Source: Paraniabella hibiscisoli (GTDB lineage Bacteria > Bacteroidota > Bacteroidia > Chitinophagales > Chitinophagaceae). From it: a DNA stretch of 64,000 nucleotides. The notes under the pieces were generated by a model that did no database searches, was not told where the DNA came from, and saw nothing but the letters and a program-made list of their open reading frames with translations. Of this stretch, positions 39,930 to 50,256 are shown one piece after another; position 1 is the first letter of the stretch; the number at the start of each line of letters is the position of its first letter. The position numbers and the translations under genes were made by a program. The stretch covers positions 3,658,001 through 3,722,000 of the forward strand of contig NZ_JAKWBK010000001.1 of the NCBI RefSeq assembly GCF_022512515.1. Direction: 5' to 3'.

Positions 39930-41083
39930 TTAGTTAGGCCAATATGACGGTCTTTGTGTATTGCCTCCTCTATACCTGCAGTCTACACAGGCAGGCATTG
40001 AACCTAAGTAGTCAATAATGTTTGGGTTGCTTTCCCTCGCCTGGGTACCGATAGGGATCAGCGCATTAGAACCAAAATAGTATTCCACACTGTCAGGTGG
40101 AACTAACTGGGGAAGCGGGCATTGATTAAAATACCCCCAGTTTGCAGGCCGCCTGATAAATACTCTTTTCCTCTGTACCGTTGTTGCCGAAATATATCCA
40201 ATAACGATCTCATCCGGATTGGTTACACATTGAATATTACCGCGTATTTCAGAAGGCAATGGGTCGAAAACGGTGCCAATCGACTCTGTATTTTTTTCAT
40301 CAGGTCGAAAAACTCATATGCTTTTTTGTCCATGCTATATTGGCGCAACATCATACTGTATAATACGGAGAGTTTTTCATCTCCATTAGGTATTAACAGA
40401 AGAGGTTTTTCGTGAATAACATCAGCAGTTAGTTTAGCTGAACTGGCAAACAGCAGGTTGTTAGATATGCCATACCGCCAACAGCGGGTAATCTGCTCAT
40501 CAGGAAATATCCTGTCCCTGATGGGAGGTGGAGGACTTACATTTTTATCGTAAATAATAACGGATGAATACAGGCTATTAATCTCCCAGGCTTCATCAAA
40601 GTCCCAACGATAATATATAGTATTGTTAGCGGGATCATGTGTGTTTACATAAACGTTAATCCCCTTGTCGGTACTGTTAAAACCAACACTGTCTATAGGT
40701 GGGGTAATTTTTACTTTAACAAAATCGGAAAGATATTCTTTACCCTCACCTGTTCTTATTCTCAACCGGTATTCTATATTCTGGGAGAGTCCAAGTCCGA
40801 TGTGGCTGTAAACGCCCGGGGATGTCATAGCCAATGTTTGAATAGAGTTATCATTTCCCTCAACTGTTACCAATGCGCCCTGTTCCAAAGGTTTTCGGCC
40901 TGCCGATTCAATCGGGTAGGTTCTGGAAATATTAATATTGGTTGCTTCGTTACCCGCGTTCAATACACCTTCCACTACCAGGTATCCTCTGTCGGTAGCT
41001 TCATATTGCGGAAAATAGCGATCCTTACAGCCGATTACCATAAAAACCAGTATTGTCAGTACATATAATAATTGTTTACTCAT
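39930..41083 (-). CDS. DUF4249-family lipoprotein (one frameshift)
   Basis: About 385 residues after repair. The start at 41083 gives MSKQLLYVLTILVFMVIGCKD, a lipoprotein signal with Cys19. The mature protein begins with a beta-rich LVVEGVLNAGNEATNINISRTYP, characteristic of DUF4249, and ends with a Cys-containing tail (PACVDCRYRGGN). The break near 40255 is restored by one base. The start codon overlaps the TonB receptor stop by one base. DUF4249 proteins nearly always follow a TonB receptor and may work like SusD as surface partners, an inference from position. Confidence 0.85.
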
Positions 41084-43841
41084 CAGAAACGAATATTATA
41101 GTTAATAAAGGGTATGGCGCTACCAAATATGGATAATTGATAGCCGCTTACCTGGCCTTGTTCCGAGACAAAATATACGGAGTAAGGATTTCTTCTTCCC
41201 AGTAAATTATACACGCCAATAGTCCACGAATTATGTGTCTTTTGGTGCACTTTATGATTTCCTTCGATGTTCATTGAAAAATCGGTTCGATAGTAGTCTG
41301 GTATGCGGTATTGGTTCCGGTCTGAGTACAATACCCTTTCCGATCCGCCATAGTAAAAACGACCGATGGGGTAGGTAATAGGGCGGCCCGTACTGTAAGT
41401 GCTGTTTATTGATAAGCTGAAGCGATGATTGACTTTAAAATTACCGGCAAAAATAAAATCATGAGGTTTGTCGTAGTTAGCGGGATAAAAATTGCCATCA
41501 TTGATCAGGTTGCCCAGCGTTTCATCTGTAGCTTTTAAAAGAATACGGGAATAGGTATAACCAATCCAGCCGTTTAATTTTCCGACAGGTTTTTTGATCA
41601 GCACTTCCAGGCCATAGGCTTTTCCTTTGGTGTTAATAACATCGGTCTCTATATTGTCATTCATTAAGAGTAAAGCCCCGGGTTTATAATCCAGGTAGTT
41701 TTTGATGTTACGATGGTAGACTTCAACCGAGGTTTCAATAGTGTTGGAACGAAAATTTTTGTAAAAACCAATGGAGGCCTGGTCGCCTATCTGGGGCCGA
41801 ATATTAGGATCACTCAGCTTCCTATATCAGTAGGAGAAATGGCTGTTGTATTAGACAATAAATGAATGTATTGCCTTTGCGTATTGTAACTGGCTTTCAC
41901 TGAAAAGTCAGGTGTAAATGCGTACCGCAGGGATACTCTTATTTCCGGACCATGATAATTATTGATGAATTTTCCTTTGGCGTAGCTTAGGGTGTTGGTT
42001 CTGGTATCGTCCGTTCTTGGTTGTCCTTGCAGGTAATAGCTAACATCCTGCGGTCCTATAAATGAATACAAAGAATAGCGAATGCCGGTAGAGATTGCCA
42101 GTTTGTTGGTAGGGTTGAATCGGTGCGTTAAATAAGCGGCATTTTCAAGTGCATACTCAGTGCTTACTGTATCTGGACGCACCAGAGATTGGCTACTACC
42201 GGGCTCATAGTTACCAGGGCTCAATTTATAATGAACTGTACTTAACCCGAAGTCAAAAGCATGTTGCTGACTTTGATAATAAACAAAGTTCAGCTTGCCA
42301 TATAACTGCCTGATGTCGAAAAATAATTTAAAGGCATTCACCTCGTTGGCTTCGCTGCTAATCTGGTACTTATAATAATCATACCCGCCGATTAGCTCTC
42401 CTTGTAACCTTCGGGAAAGACTTCGCTTCCATTTTACCGATAGGTTCCTGTTATTGTACTGGTAGGCCGTGTCTTCGTTCAACGTAAAGCGGTCCCGGCT
42501 ATAATAGCCATTGATGTAGATATTGTTGTTGGAATCTATATTATGACTCAACCCCAGATTAAAGTCCTGGAAAGAAGCCCGGCTTTTATCGAATTCTTCG
42601 GGCAGTAAATCAATCAACCAATTAGCATACGTCGATCTGCCTCCTAATATGAACGAAGTTTTATCTTTAATCAACGGGCCTTCCAGCTGTATACGACTGG
42701 TTATAGGTCCAATGCCGGCCGATCCCGAAAGCTTCCTTTTATTGCCCTCCCTGCTATTAATGTCTAGTACTGAAGATAGTCTTCCTCCATATTTTGCAGG
42801 CATGGAGCTTTTATACAGCTCTATATCTTTTACAATTTCAGGGTTAAACGAAGAGAACATCCCAAAAAAATGCGAGGGGTTGTAAATAGTTGACTCGTTA
42901 AATAATATGAGGTTTTGATCCGCTGAGCCGCCTCTTACATTAAATCCTGTACTCGCTTCTCCTACCGTTTTTACTCCGGGCAGGGTAGTAATGGCTCTTA
43001 GTATATCGGCTTCTCCAAAAAGAGAAGGTATTTGTTTTATTTCCGTAATACTTAACCTGGAAACGCCCATTTGCACATTTCTAACATTCCTGGTTCGGGT
43101 AGCAGAAACGATCACTTCTTTTAGTGTAGGCATTTGCTCCTGAACATCTATATTCATTGCTCCATCAGAGTAAACCTGAAGGCTCAACAGTGCTTCCCTG
43201 ATGCCAAAACCGATAACGTTCAGGCTATGCTTTCCAGGTGCGATATTGATCGAATAATTTCCATAGGCATCGGATGTGACGGACTGCTCATTGTCGATTA
43301 ATATGGAGATGTTGGGGAAAGGTTCACCGGTCCGCGCATTTCTTACGGTGCCATTAAGCAATACTACATCCGATGGCTTTGCATTCCGGTTACCAATTTC
43401 ATATAATTTATTTTCTGCAGTAGGCGCTCTTTTTATAATATTGGTTAATCCCAGGTTATTATTGGCCGGTTGTTGACCAGGCTGTTGATTAACAAGAGCC
43501 TCTTTATATAAGCCTTTGGGCAGCCATAATTGAACTACTAAGTCTTTGGAGAGGTATATTTTTTCGTAGTTTCATCTATAGAGTAGGAAAGACCGTTTGG
43601 CTTTAGTGCTTTGTCTAAGACGGCAAGTAGTGGTTCACTACTTACATTCATATCTACAAATAATGAGTCTACGTGCGTTGAATCGAAATAAAAAAAGTAG
43701 CCAGACTGTTTTTCGATCTCGACAATGAAGTCTTTTACCAATACACTGTCAAATTTCGCTGTTATCGAAGGTTGACCATTCTGTGCATTTGTGTGTAAAA
43801 CAAATGAGCATAAACAAAAATATTAAAATACGATGCAACAT
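41083..43841 (-). CDS. STN-domain TonB-dependent outer-membrane receptor (several frameshifts)
   Basis: About 920 residues. The start at 43841 gives a signal peptide (MLHRILIFLFMLICF). It is followed by an STN domain (KQSGYFFYFDSTHVDSLFVDMNVSSEP), a CarboxypepD_reg-like domain (GTVRNARTGEPFPNISILI), a plug (FNVRGGSADQNLILFNESTIYNPSHF) and a beta-barrel that ends in GSAIPFINYNIRF with the final aromatic. Breaks lie near 43775, 43545, 43370, 41815 and 41665. STN domains usually send a signal through a FecR/FecI anti-sigma pair, but none is found beside it. A two-component cassette lies upstream instead. Confidence 0.85.
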
Positions 43842-44533
43842 TAGTTTTGATTATAGGTTTCTACAGCCTTCAATATCAGCACTTCTTTATTTTTCTTAAA
43901 ATTAAGTCCCAGCGGCCTCAATGTTTTTTTTATCAGTTTCTTTTTATCTTTTAGAAGTTCGTATAGTTTGCGTTTGGAAACAATTTTTGTTAGTTGGTCA
44001 TTTCTTTGCAAAAAGAACTCATCTGCTCTTAGAAATTCATACTCTAACACTTGTTGCTCAATTTTTTGTTCCAGAGTTGCGTTTCTCCTGGCTAAAACCT
44101 TTAAATCTCCGTCCGCAAGAAGTTCATAAAAACCGGCCCTGGTTGCAGATTTAACAGTGCTGTCTAATCGTATAAACTTCTTTTCTCCAAGTGTAAAATT
44201 GCTGATCCTGTATTTAACCGGAAGGATGGAAAACTGGTTGGGGGTGTAAATTATAAGTTCACCGGTATAAGCGTCAAATTTTATACCGCCCACTTTGTAC
44301 CAGATATTATTGTATTGAATATCGCCCGGCAACCAGCCAGTTTCAGGAATATACGGAGAACCCTTAATGCTAGATGCATAACCCAAAAACAGTCTGCCGG
44401 AATAGACAGGTAAATCACTACCAAAAGTAGTATAGTAGCTCTCGGGTAAATGTGAGGTATCGCTTTTCTCTTTTGCCTGTAAAGTATTGCAAAAAAGAAG
44501 CATTAAGATTGGTATAAGCAGTTTCTTTCGCAT
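43841..44533 (-). CDS. Exported protein of unknown function, first gene of the TonB/DUF4249/MG2 operon
   Basis: A 230-residue intact protein. It has a signal peptide (MRKKLLIPILMLLFCNTLQAKE) and no known domain that I recognise. The first ~120 mature residues are beta-rich (LPVYSGRLFLGYASSIKGSPY, WYKVGGIKFDAYTGELIIY). The C-terminal ~70 are highly basic and helical (KIVSKRKLYELLKDKKKLIKKTLR). The stop overlaps the receptor start by one base (TAATG), so the two are coupled. It could be a periplasmic or surface accessory of the receptor. Function unknown. Confidence 0.75.
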   Translation of the reverse strand: MRKKLLIPILMLLFCNTLQAKEKSDTSHLPESYYTTFGSDLPVYSGRLFLGYASSIKGSPYIPETGWLPGDIQYNNIWYKVGGIKFDAYTGELIIYTPNQFSILPVKYRISNFTLGEKKFIRLDSTVKSATRAGFYELLADGDLKVLARRNATLEQKIEQQVLEYEFLRADEFFLQRNDQLTKIVSKRKLYELLKDKKKLIKKTLRPLGLNFKKNKEVLILKAVETYNQN

Positions 44534-44609
44534 ATTGGCTTAGCTACTGGTAAATATAACCAATAATAACCGGTTAATAGCTCTGATAAACCTTTCCGTG
44601 AGGAAATAA

Positions 44610-45383
44610 TTATAAAACTATACCAATTTCTGTTCCCTGGTTGATCACACTGGTTAGCTGGTAAGTAGCTCCGATAGTTTTAGCCCGGCTTTCCATATTA
44701 ATCAACCCAATACCTGACTTCTCTAGTTGCGCGGTATTAAATCCGTTGCCGGTATCCTTTATGGTGATTTTCAGTTGTTCCTCATGCTTTTTGATGCTTA
44801 TATGAATGTCGCTTCCGGGCGCATGTTTGGTAGCATTACTGATTGCCTCTTGTACAATCCTGAAAAGAATGATTTCCTTTCTCGGGTCTAATAGCAAAGG
44901 TTCTTCGATAGTGTGCAATGTAGCGCGGCAAAGCCCCAGTTTATTGATCCTTGACAGTTCTAATCTTAAGGATGCTATAAAACCGGTTTGTGTTATTTTA
45001 TCACCTAACAGCGTTTGAGATATATGGCGGATATCCTGCAGGCTGTTGGAAATAATTTCCCGGCAGGTTTGCAGCTTGCTGTTTTGTTCCTGGCCCGCCT
45101 CCTGCATTAAAAGGTTAAGATATATAGTAGCTGCAGACAACTGTTGTCCAACATTGTCGTGTAATTCACGGCTGATATCGTCAAAAGCTTTTTCCTGTAT
45201 TTCAATGGTACTGGTTAAAAGGTCTTCGTTGAATTTAGTTTGTAGGAGCTGCTTTTCTCTAGAATTTTGCTGTTGTTTTTTATAGTAGGTAACTACAAAG
45301 AAAATGATAAATCCTGCCAGTATGCCAAAAAGAAGAATACCCGTAAAAATGAAAACGTATATTTCGGAAACATTATTATTCAT
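44610..45383 (-). CDS. HisKA_3 sensor histidine kinase (second copy of the cassette)
   Basis: A 257-residue NarX/LiaS-type kinase. One membrane helix (residues ~10-32) leads to a coiled stretch, the HisKA_3 H-box ISRELHDNVGQQLSAATIYL (residue ~78), and an HATPase_c domain with FRIVQEAISNATKHA and IKDTGNGFN. It is intact and overlaps the membrane-protein gene by 8 bases. It has no regulator of its own, so it probably shares the response regulator at 46651-47292 with the first kinase. The paired genes at 47282-48713 have the same order, which suggests an old duplication. Confidence 0.9.
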   Translation of the reverse strand: MNNNVSEIYVFIFTGILLFGILAGFIIFFVVTYYKKQQQNSREKQLLQTKFNEDLLTSTIEIQEKAFDDISRELHDNVGQQLSAATIYLNLLMQEAGQEQNSKLQTCREIISNSLQDIRHISQTLLGDKITQTGFIASLRLELSRINKLGLCRATLHTIEEPLLLDPRKEIILFRIVQEAISNATKHAPGSDIHISIKKHEEQLKITIKDTGNGFNTAQLEKSGIGLINMESRAKTIGATYQLTSVINQGTEIGIVL

Positions 45384-46010
45384 TTGCTTTGCGCCTGCTG
45401 TCTAAAAAAATGACAATTGCTGTGGTTAAATAGTATTGTATATTTAATACGTATGTAATGTGTGTTAGCATAAGTGAAACATCTTTAATTTTTACTAACG
45501 AGTTATAAAAACTCCAGCAGAAAAAATTAAAGGTAAATAATATTAGTGTAGAAGTGTTGTACCAAAACAGGCCTTGCCTTAATAAAGGCTGATCATCACT
45601 AATCTGCAATATTTTTTAAATAATAATAAGGTGCATAATATATAAACGATGTTAGCTGGTAACATTGAGTTGGTAGGCACTGTCCAAACATCCTGGAACA
45701 AGCAAGCATTAACCATTGTGAATATTGTAAATGCCACCCAAGACCATGAAATAATGGCTTTTGATTTATTTAGATAACTTAGGTAAAATGTTGTAATGAA
45801 GAAGTATTGTAACGGCTGATAAATATGATAGGGCGGGCAACTGTTTCTATATTCTTTAATAAAAATACGCGTCACAGATTCACTGGTGAAAGTAACTAGA
45901 ATGAAAATTGTTAAGAGTCGATAGGGGTTACTTAGTTTTTTAAAATTTAGCAGCCCATACACCCATGTTATTAATAAAATAGACAGATATACTGAAAAAC
46001 GAACGCTCAT
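45376..46010 (-). CDS. Multi-span membrane protein partner of the kinase, second copy (one frameshift)
   Basis: A protein of about 210 residues, six or seven hydrophobic segments after repair. It starts MSVRFSVYLSILLITWVYG. The break near 45607 joins the first part (ending ...CRLVMIS) to a part starting LQISDDQPLLRQGLFWYNTST. No catalytic motif is visible, and a sensing role for the adjacent kinase is inferred. It resembles the 226-residue membrane protein at 48033-48713 in length, topology and position in front of a kinase, but the sequences have diverged. It starts 6 bases after the anchored Cys-motif gene. Confidence 0.7.
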
Positions 46011-46016
46011 TTTTTC

Positions 46017-46603
46017 TTAATTGTTTCGAAGATTAGTATTGCCTGGTGGGATCGGTTCTGGCTCTGGTTCTCCACACTGGTTGGGGCAAGGATCTGTTTG
46101 GTCATAAAAATCGCCCTCATCTTCTATTTCATCGCCACCAACAGCCACGCTTTTACCGGCGATATTTTCTTTATTTGTTTTACTAGGTACCGTGCCCCGT
46201 ATAACCAGCGTTAAAGCCTGGCTTTTGTTTTTGCTATAAGGCTCGGTTTTTCCAAAATAAAAACTATATCCAACAATATTAGCAAGCTTGTCAATTTTCC
46301 TAATAGATTCGTCCATCCCTTTTAGCGTTTCTTTTGAAATCCAAAAACCGCGCAGGGTAGTTTTGCCGTCACTAGTAACGAGTTTATAAGCATCACCTAC
46401 AGAATCCTGGGATGTTAAATAGTTGGAAATATATGCGTCTGCAACTTCCTTTGTTATAGGGCCAGCTTTGGTTGGAATGGGATTTGACCCGATAGTGTCT
46501 TTTTTATAACACGGTCATATACATAAAATAACAAAAAACCGAGCAATACCAGGAAAAGATAAAATGGAATACGTTTTACTGAGAGCGTTTCGTTCTGGGA
46601 CAT
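46017..46603 (-). CDS. Membrane-anchored small protein with C-terminal CPxxCG motif (one frameshift)
   Basis: About 195 residues after repair. The start at 46603 gives MSQNETLSVKRIPF. It has one membrane helix (residues ~12-31), then a soluble part with a helix (ITKEVADAYISNYL), RGFWISKETL, and an acidic tail with DPCPNQCGEPEPEP. The break near 46502 is in a run of T. One base restores it. A shorter protein at 48728-48994 has the same layout without the anchor (KGIIISQEI and a CPYPPGC tail), so the two may be homologues. The Cys pair could bind a metal or act in redox. No known family recognised. Confidence 0.6.
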
Positions 46604-46650
46604 GTAATTGGGTTTAGTTGCGGTAAATGTAGATATTTTATCAGTTAGAA

Positions 46651-47292
46651 TTATAATTTCACCAACTCTTTTCTTATTGCCTCCAGGCAAAGGCCCACAC
46701 GACTTTGCACACTGAACTTTTTAAACAGCGCCTCCCTATAACCATCAATGGTACGTTCGCTGAGATTCATTTCTGATGCGATTTGTTTGTAGGTAAGTTC
46801 GCTACATGCGTATTTTAAGAATGTGGCTTCTTTGGGGCTCAGTAATGGCTCTTCTTTTTCTTCCGCTTTCATTAGTATACGGCTGAAGTTAATATTACCT
46901 GCATCCGCATTATAATACCCCTTTCTGTTGATTTCATCCAGCGCCTTCTCTAACTCATTGGGGTGGGTGTCTTTTAAAAGATAACCACAACAACCCGCTT
47001 TAAACATAGAAATGATCGTATTATCATCAGCATTCATCGATAAAGCAACAGGCTTTATCTCGGGATAGTTCTCCGAAAGCCATTTAGCTGTTTCAACGCC
47101 ATTCATAACCGGCATATTCACATCTATGAGCATAATTTCAGGTAGTTCTCTTTTGTTTTTTATTTTCTCCTGGAGGTCTTTTCCATTGCTGGCTTCCAGT
47201 ATTACCTCATATACTTTAAAACTCTCCAGCATCAGGCTTAATGATTTTAAGAAGAGCTGGTGATCATCTACAAGACCTATTTTAGTTTTCAT
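46651..47292 (-). CDS. NarL/LuxR-family response regulator
   Basis: A 213-residue regulator with a receiver domain (acidic DDH at residues 8-10, phospho-acceptor Asp in LIDVNMPVMNG near residue 60, Lys in LLKDTHP) and a LuxR-type DNA-binding domain (YKQIASEMNLSERTIDGYREALFKKF). Its start lies inside the upstream kinase gene by 11 bases after that gene is repaired. It is the only regulator of the cassette, so both HisKA_3 kinases probably signal through it. Confidence 0.95.
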   Translation of the reverse strand: MKTKIGLVDDHQLFLKSLSLMLESFKVYEVILEASNGKDLQEKIKNKRELPEIMLIDVNMPVMNGVETAKWLSENYPEIKPVALSMNADDNTIISMFKAGCCGYLLKDTHPNELEKALDEINRKGYYNADAGNINFSRILMKAEEKEEPLLSPKEATFLKYACSELTYKQIASEMNLSERTIDGYREALFKKFSVQSRVGLCLEAIRKELVKL

Positions 47293-48063
47293 CTTTTTCT
47301 GAACTTTGTGGTATTAAAATAACAATGCTGGTACCTCTGTCTGAGGAGGTGTAATTGATAGCACCCCCAGGAGTTTAGCACGGTACTGCATATTTTTTAA
47401 GCCCATTCCCTGATTTTCTTTATTCGTAAATCCTATGCCGTCATCTGCCACCGTAATCTCAGCATCGGTTCCTTTTTTGTAAAAGTATATATCTATAACC
47501 TTACAATTGCTATGTTTTAAAGCATTTTGCACAGCTTCCTGTATAATGCGAAAGAGAATGATTTGTTTGGAGGATGGGAGTCTTGGTTCCGCATGTATGT
47601 GGAGATGAGCGCTGATGGCAGTTCCGGCGTTTAATCTTATTACTTCTGCTTTGAGATTTTCAAGAAGATTAAACTGGGACAACCAGTCTTTGTCAAGAGA
47701 TTTAGACAAGGACCTTAGTTCATTAATCGCTTTTCCTATAGTGGCATTCGCTGTTAGTAAGGTATCGGGCGGTGTTTGCAAACTTCGCTCCGCCAGTCCT
47801 ATCAGCATCCGGGATGTACTTAATAGCTGACCTACGTTATCGTGTAGTTCTTTACCGATTTGTGAGAATGTTTGCTCCTGTACTTCTATCTGGGAGCGTA
47901 GCAACTGGCTATTGAAATCTTCTTCCAGTAATCGTTTTTCTTTTAGATGTTTGTAATCTCTGCGTTTGTAGGCCATTAATAAAACAACTATAAATAAAGT
48001 AATTAAAAGAAGAAAGACTGAAGCGCCAAGTATTACGACAATATCGTTCGATAATTTTTGCAT
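47282..48063 (-). CDS. HisKA_3 sensor histidine kinase (first copy; one frameshift at the C-terminus)
   Basis: About 260 residues. One membrane helix (residues ~9-32) leads to a coiled stretch, the H-box IGKELHDNVGQLLSTSRMLI and an HATPase_c with FRIIQEAVQNALKHS and VADDGIGF. A missing G near 47368 ends the frame early (at 47314). With it the protein runs to SEKDEN at 47282 and overlaps the response regulator start by 11 bases. It overlaps the membrane protein upstream by 31 bases. Confidence 0.9.
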
Positions 48064-48713
48064 AAAATGCCATAACTAATGTACAGGCTACAAATAAATA
48101 AAAGAATATTATGAAATCGCCATAAGGCGCCCAATGTACTGCTACTGGTATCTATAACGTATTTGTAAGATATAAATATAAAGAATGCACCGGCATAATA
48201 AGTAAATATACCTACAACACACCAGAAAATACTGGTTTCAGGAATACTAACCTCCTCGTGCGTATTGATCAGCTTTGAATAGAAAAAGTAAAGACTTAAA
48301 GCGACAATGACTATACTCTCAAAAGCCGAACTTCCTGAACTGAACTGAGAAATGCCGTCCCCATTTATGATCAGTAATATGGAAATGATGGCATACGAGA
48401 CCAGGGAAAGGTGGATTACTAAAGGTTTAAAATGGAGCAGATATTTTAAAAAAAGGGTAAGAATTACGAGGAAAGAAGCCGTGGAATTAAGTTTATATAC
48501 CCAATAGTTGTTTTGCAACAGGAGAAAATTGGTAGAAATAGCCATACGCTCTATTACCGTAGCCAGGCAGTTACAAATTAGTTGAATAAGGCAAAATACC
48601 AAAACAAGAAGCACTTCTTTAGAAAGCATTTTCTTACTTTTCAATAGGAATACTACAGCAATTGCAGGGCCGATCGTATCCAGGATATTCAATATTTGAG
48701 AAAGTGTCTTCAC
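48033..48713 (-). CDS. Multi-span membrane protein partner of the kinase, first copy
   Basis: A 226-residue intact integral membrane protein with six or seven hydrophobic segments, including residues ~12-24, 32-50, 62-90, 95-112, 128-145, 158-180 and 200-220. There is no signal peptide and no motif for transport or catalysis. It lies 14 bases after the small Cys-motif gene and overlaps the kinase gene by 31 bases, so it is probably a sensory partner whose helices act with the kinase's single helix. That role is inferred. Confidence 0.75.
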   Translation of the reverse strand: MKTLSQILNILDTIGPAIAVVFLLKSKKMLSKEVLLVLVFCLIQLICNCLATVIERMAISTNFLLLQNNYWVYKLNSTASFLVILTLFLKYLLHFKPLVIHLSLVSYAIISILLIINGDGISQFSSGSSAFESIVIVALSLYFFYSKLINTHEEVSIPETSIFWCVVGIFTYYAGAFFIFISYKYVIDTSSSTLGALWRFHNILLFICSLYISYGILCKNYRTILS

Positions 48714-48727
48714 GCTTGCTATTCGGA

Positions 48728-48994
48728 TTATAGTTCAACTTCTGCCTTTTTATCGCATCCCGGAGGATAAGGACAACCATTTACCTGGTTTTTTAAAGTT
48801 CGTGTTTTTGTATTTCCGTTGTCAGCCCGGGCTGCTATTTCTATAATATTTAGCTTCTCATTATCAGCGGTAAGACGAACTTTTATTTCCTGGCTGATGA
48901 TGATGCCTTTTGCTTTTGGGTTTTCTTTTAGAAGGCTTTCGATTTTTTCTCTTGTAAAGTAAAATTCGAGCTTACATTGATTGTTGACTGACAT
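48728..48994 (-). CDS. Small soluble protein with C-terminal CPYPPGC motif
   Basis: An 88-residue protein, first gene of the cassette. It starts MSVNNQCKLEFYFTREKIE and has a helix, KGIIISQEIKVRLT, a beta-rich middle and a tail with NGCPYPPGCDKK. No signal peptide or membrane segment. The tail motif is a candidate metal or redox site. It resembles the soluble half of the anchored protein at 46017-46603. I know no named family for it. Confidence 0.6.
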   Translation of the reverse strand: MSVNNQCKLEFYFTREKIESLLKENPKAKGIIISQEIKVRLTADNEKLNIIEIAARADNGNTKTRTLKNQVNGCPYPPGCDKKAEVEL

Positions 48995-49048
48995 TGTTAG
49001 TAGGCATTTATATAATACACAGAATATTTAGCAAACTTATAGCATGTG

Positions 49049-49078
49049 TGAAAAAACAGGTACGGGAAAATTCCCGTA
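49049..49078 (-). terminator. Probable terminator of the YCF48-like gene, or operator of the cassette
   Basis: A 7-bp stem TACGGGA (49061-49067) pairs with TCCCGTA (49072-49078). Read on the minus strand it is followed by CCTGTTTTTTCAC. It lies about 140 bases past the YCF48-like stop and 67 bases before the cassette start, so an operator role is also possible. Confidence 0.45.
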
Positions 49079-49216
49079 TTTAATCCGGTAAATCCCCGTT
49101 GTGTAGTCCCTGATCGGCTCCTATTTTTGACTCATTAAAATTATTAGACCTTAATACGGCTAATTTATGTAACGCACCAGTTCCACCTATGAGCGATCCA
49201 CCTGGCAGGGTTTGAG

Positions 49217-50204
49217 TTACCGTAATAGTAATTTTCCAACCCTGCCATTATTTCCTACAAAATATACGCTGTTATCCGCTTTATTATATGCGCAGGTATT
49301 AAACCCTTCCTCGCTTATTTTTTTCCAATTCACTCCTCCGTCCTTGCTGATGTCTATTCCCGCTATACCGCAGGTGACCGCTTTGTTTTTACCCGTAAAG
49401 CAAACTGCACTTCTGTACCCAGCCGGCATAGTAACGGGTAGTCGCCAGGTTTTTCCCTGGTCATGGCTATAAACGAAAGCGCTATCTGAGCTACTCCGAT
49501 CATTATAGTTCCCACTGGCTACCAGGAAGATTTTGCCCTGCGTTGCAATACCATTAGCGCCGGTCATTTGCTGGCCCTGGGTAGTGGGCAGCCGTACAGC
49601 TTTCTTCCCGCAAAAAAACGCGAAACGGCTCCACCGCTTACAATACAGTATCCAGATGCAGACCATATAATATTGGAGCCACTTGCGGCAAAAAAGCTTC
49701 ACCCGGTTTTGCGTCGGGCAGTTGTAATTCATTATCTGATTGCCAGCTATTGCCGCCATCTTTTGTTCGTGTTACAAATATGCTGTTGTTGATGGGATCG
49801 CCTATTACTACACCTTCTTTTTCGTTTTTAAAAGCCATTGCATCCAAAAACATAGCGGTGTCTCTATTTTCATAAACTTTGGTCCAGTTTTGCCCGCCAT
49901 CTGATGTCTTTAAGATATAGGCCGGAGCTGCAATACCCATAACAAGCGCTGTATTTTCATCCAGCGCCTCTATGTCGCGGAAGTCGGTCTTCTCATATCC
50001 TTTAATAGTGGTCCATATCCATGTATTGCCTCTATCCATTGACCTGCCAACAGTACCACCGCTGCCACTTACCCAAATGGAATTCCCTTTGATGCTAAGC
50101 CCGCGAAAACTGGTTTTGGTACCCTGAACGATTATCTGAACCTCCTGCGATTGCGCTGATAGGATGAAAAGCAAGAATAGTAAAAGCAGCGTTGATTTTC
50201 TCAT
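49217..50204 (-). CDS. Exported YCF48/BNR-like beta-propeller protein (frameshifted)
   Basis: About 330 residues. The signal peptide MRKSTLLLLFLLFILSAQSQE is followed by repeated Asp-box motifs (SDGGQNW, KDGGNSW, HDQGKTW, KDGGVNW), which mark a sialidase-like or YCF48-type propeller. Repeats such as GGTVGRSMDRGNTW and GIAGIDISKDGG alternate with blades. Breaks near 49690 and 49600 are restored by single bases. No catalytic residues of a sialidase are visible, and a binding or assembly role is likely. It is the upstream neighbour of the sensory cassette. Confidence 0.75.
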
Positions 50205-50256
50205 TAGCTAAATTTATGAAAGAAATAGCTAAATAGGAGGGAGTCGCTTTATTGTT

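Noticed and set aside
49201..49257. Inverted repeat GGCAGGG...CCCTGCC at the end of the YCF48-like gene as its terminator
   Set aside because: The loop is about 35 bases and overlaps the coding end, and a better hairpin with a T run lies at 49049-49078.
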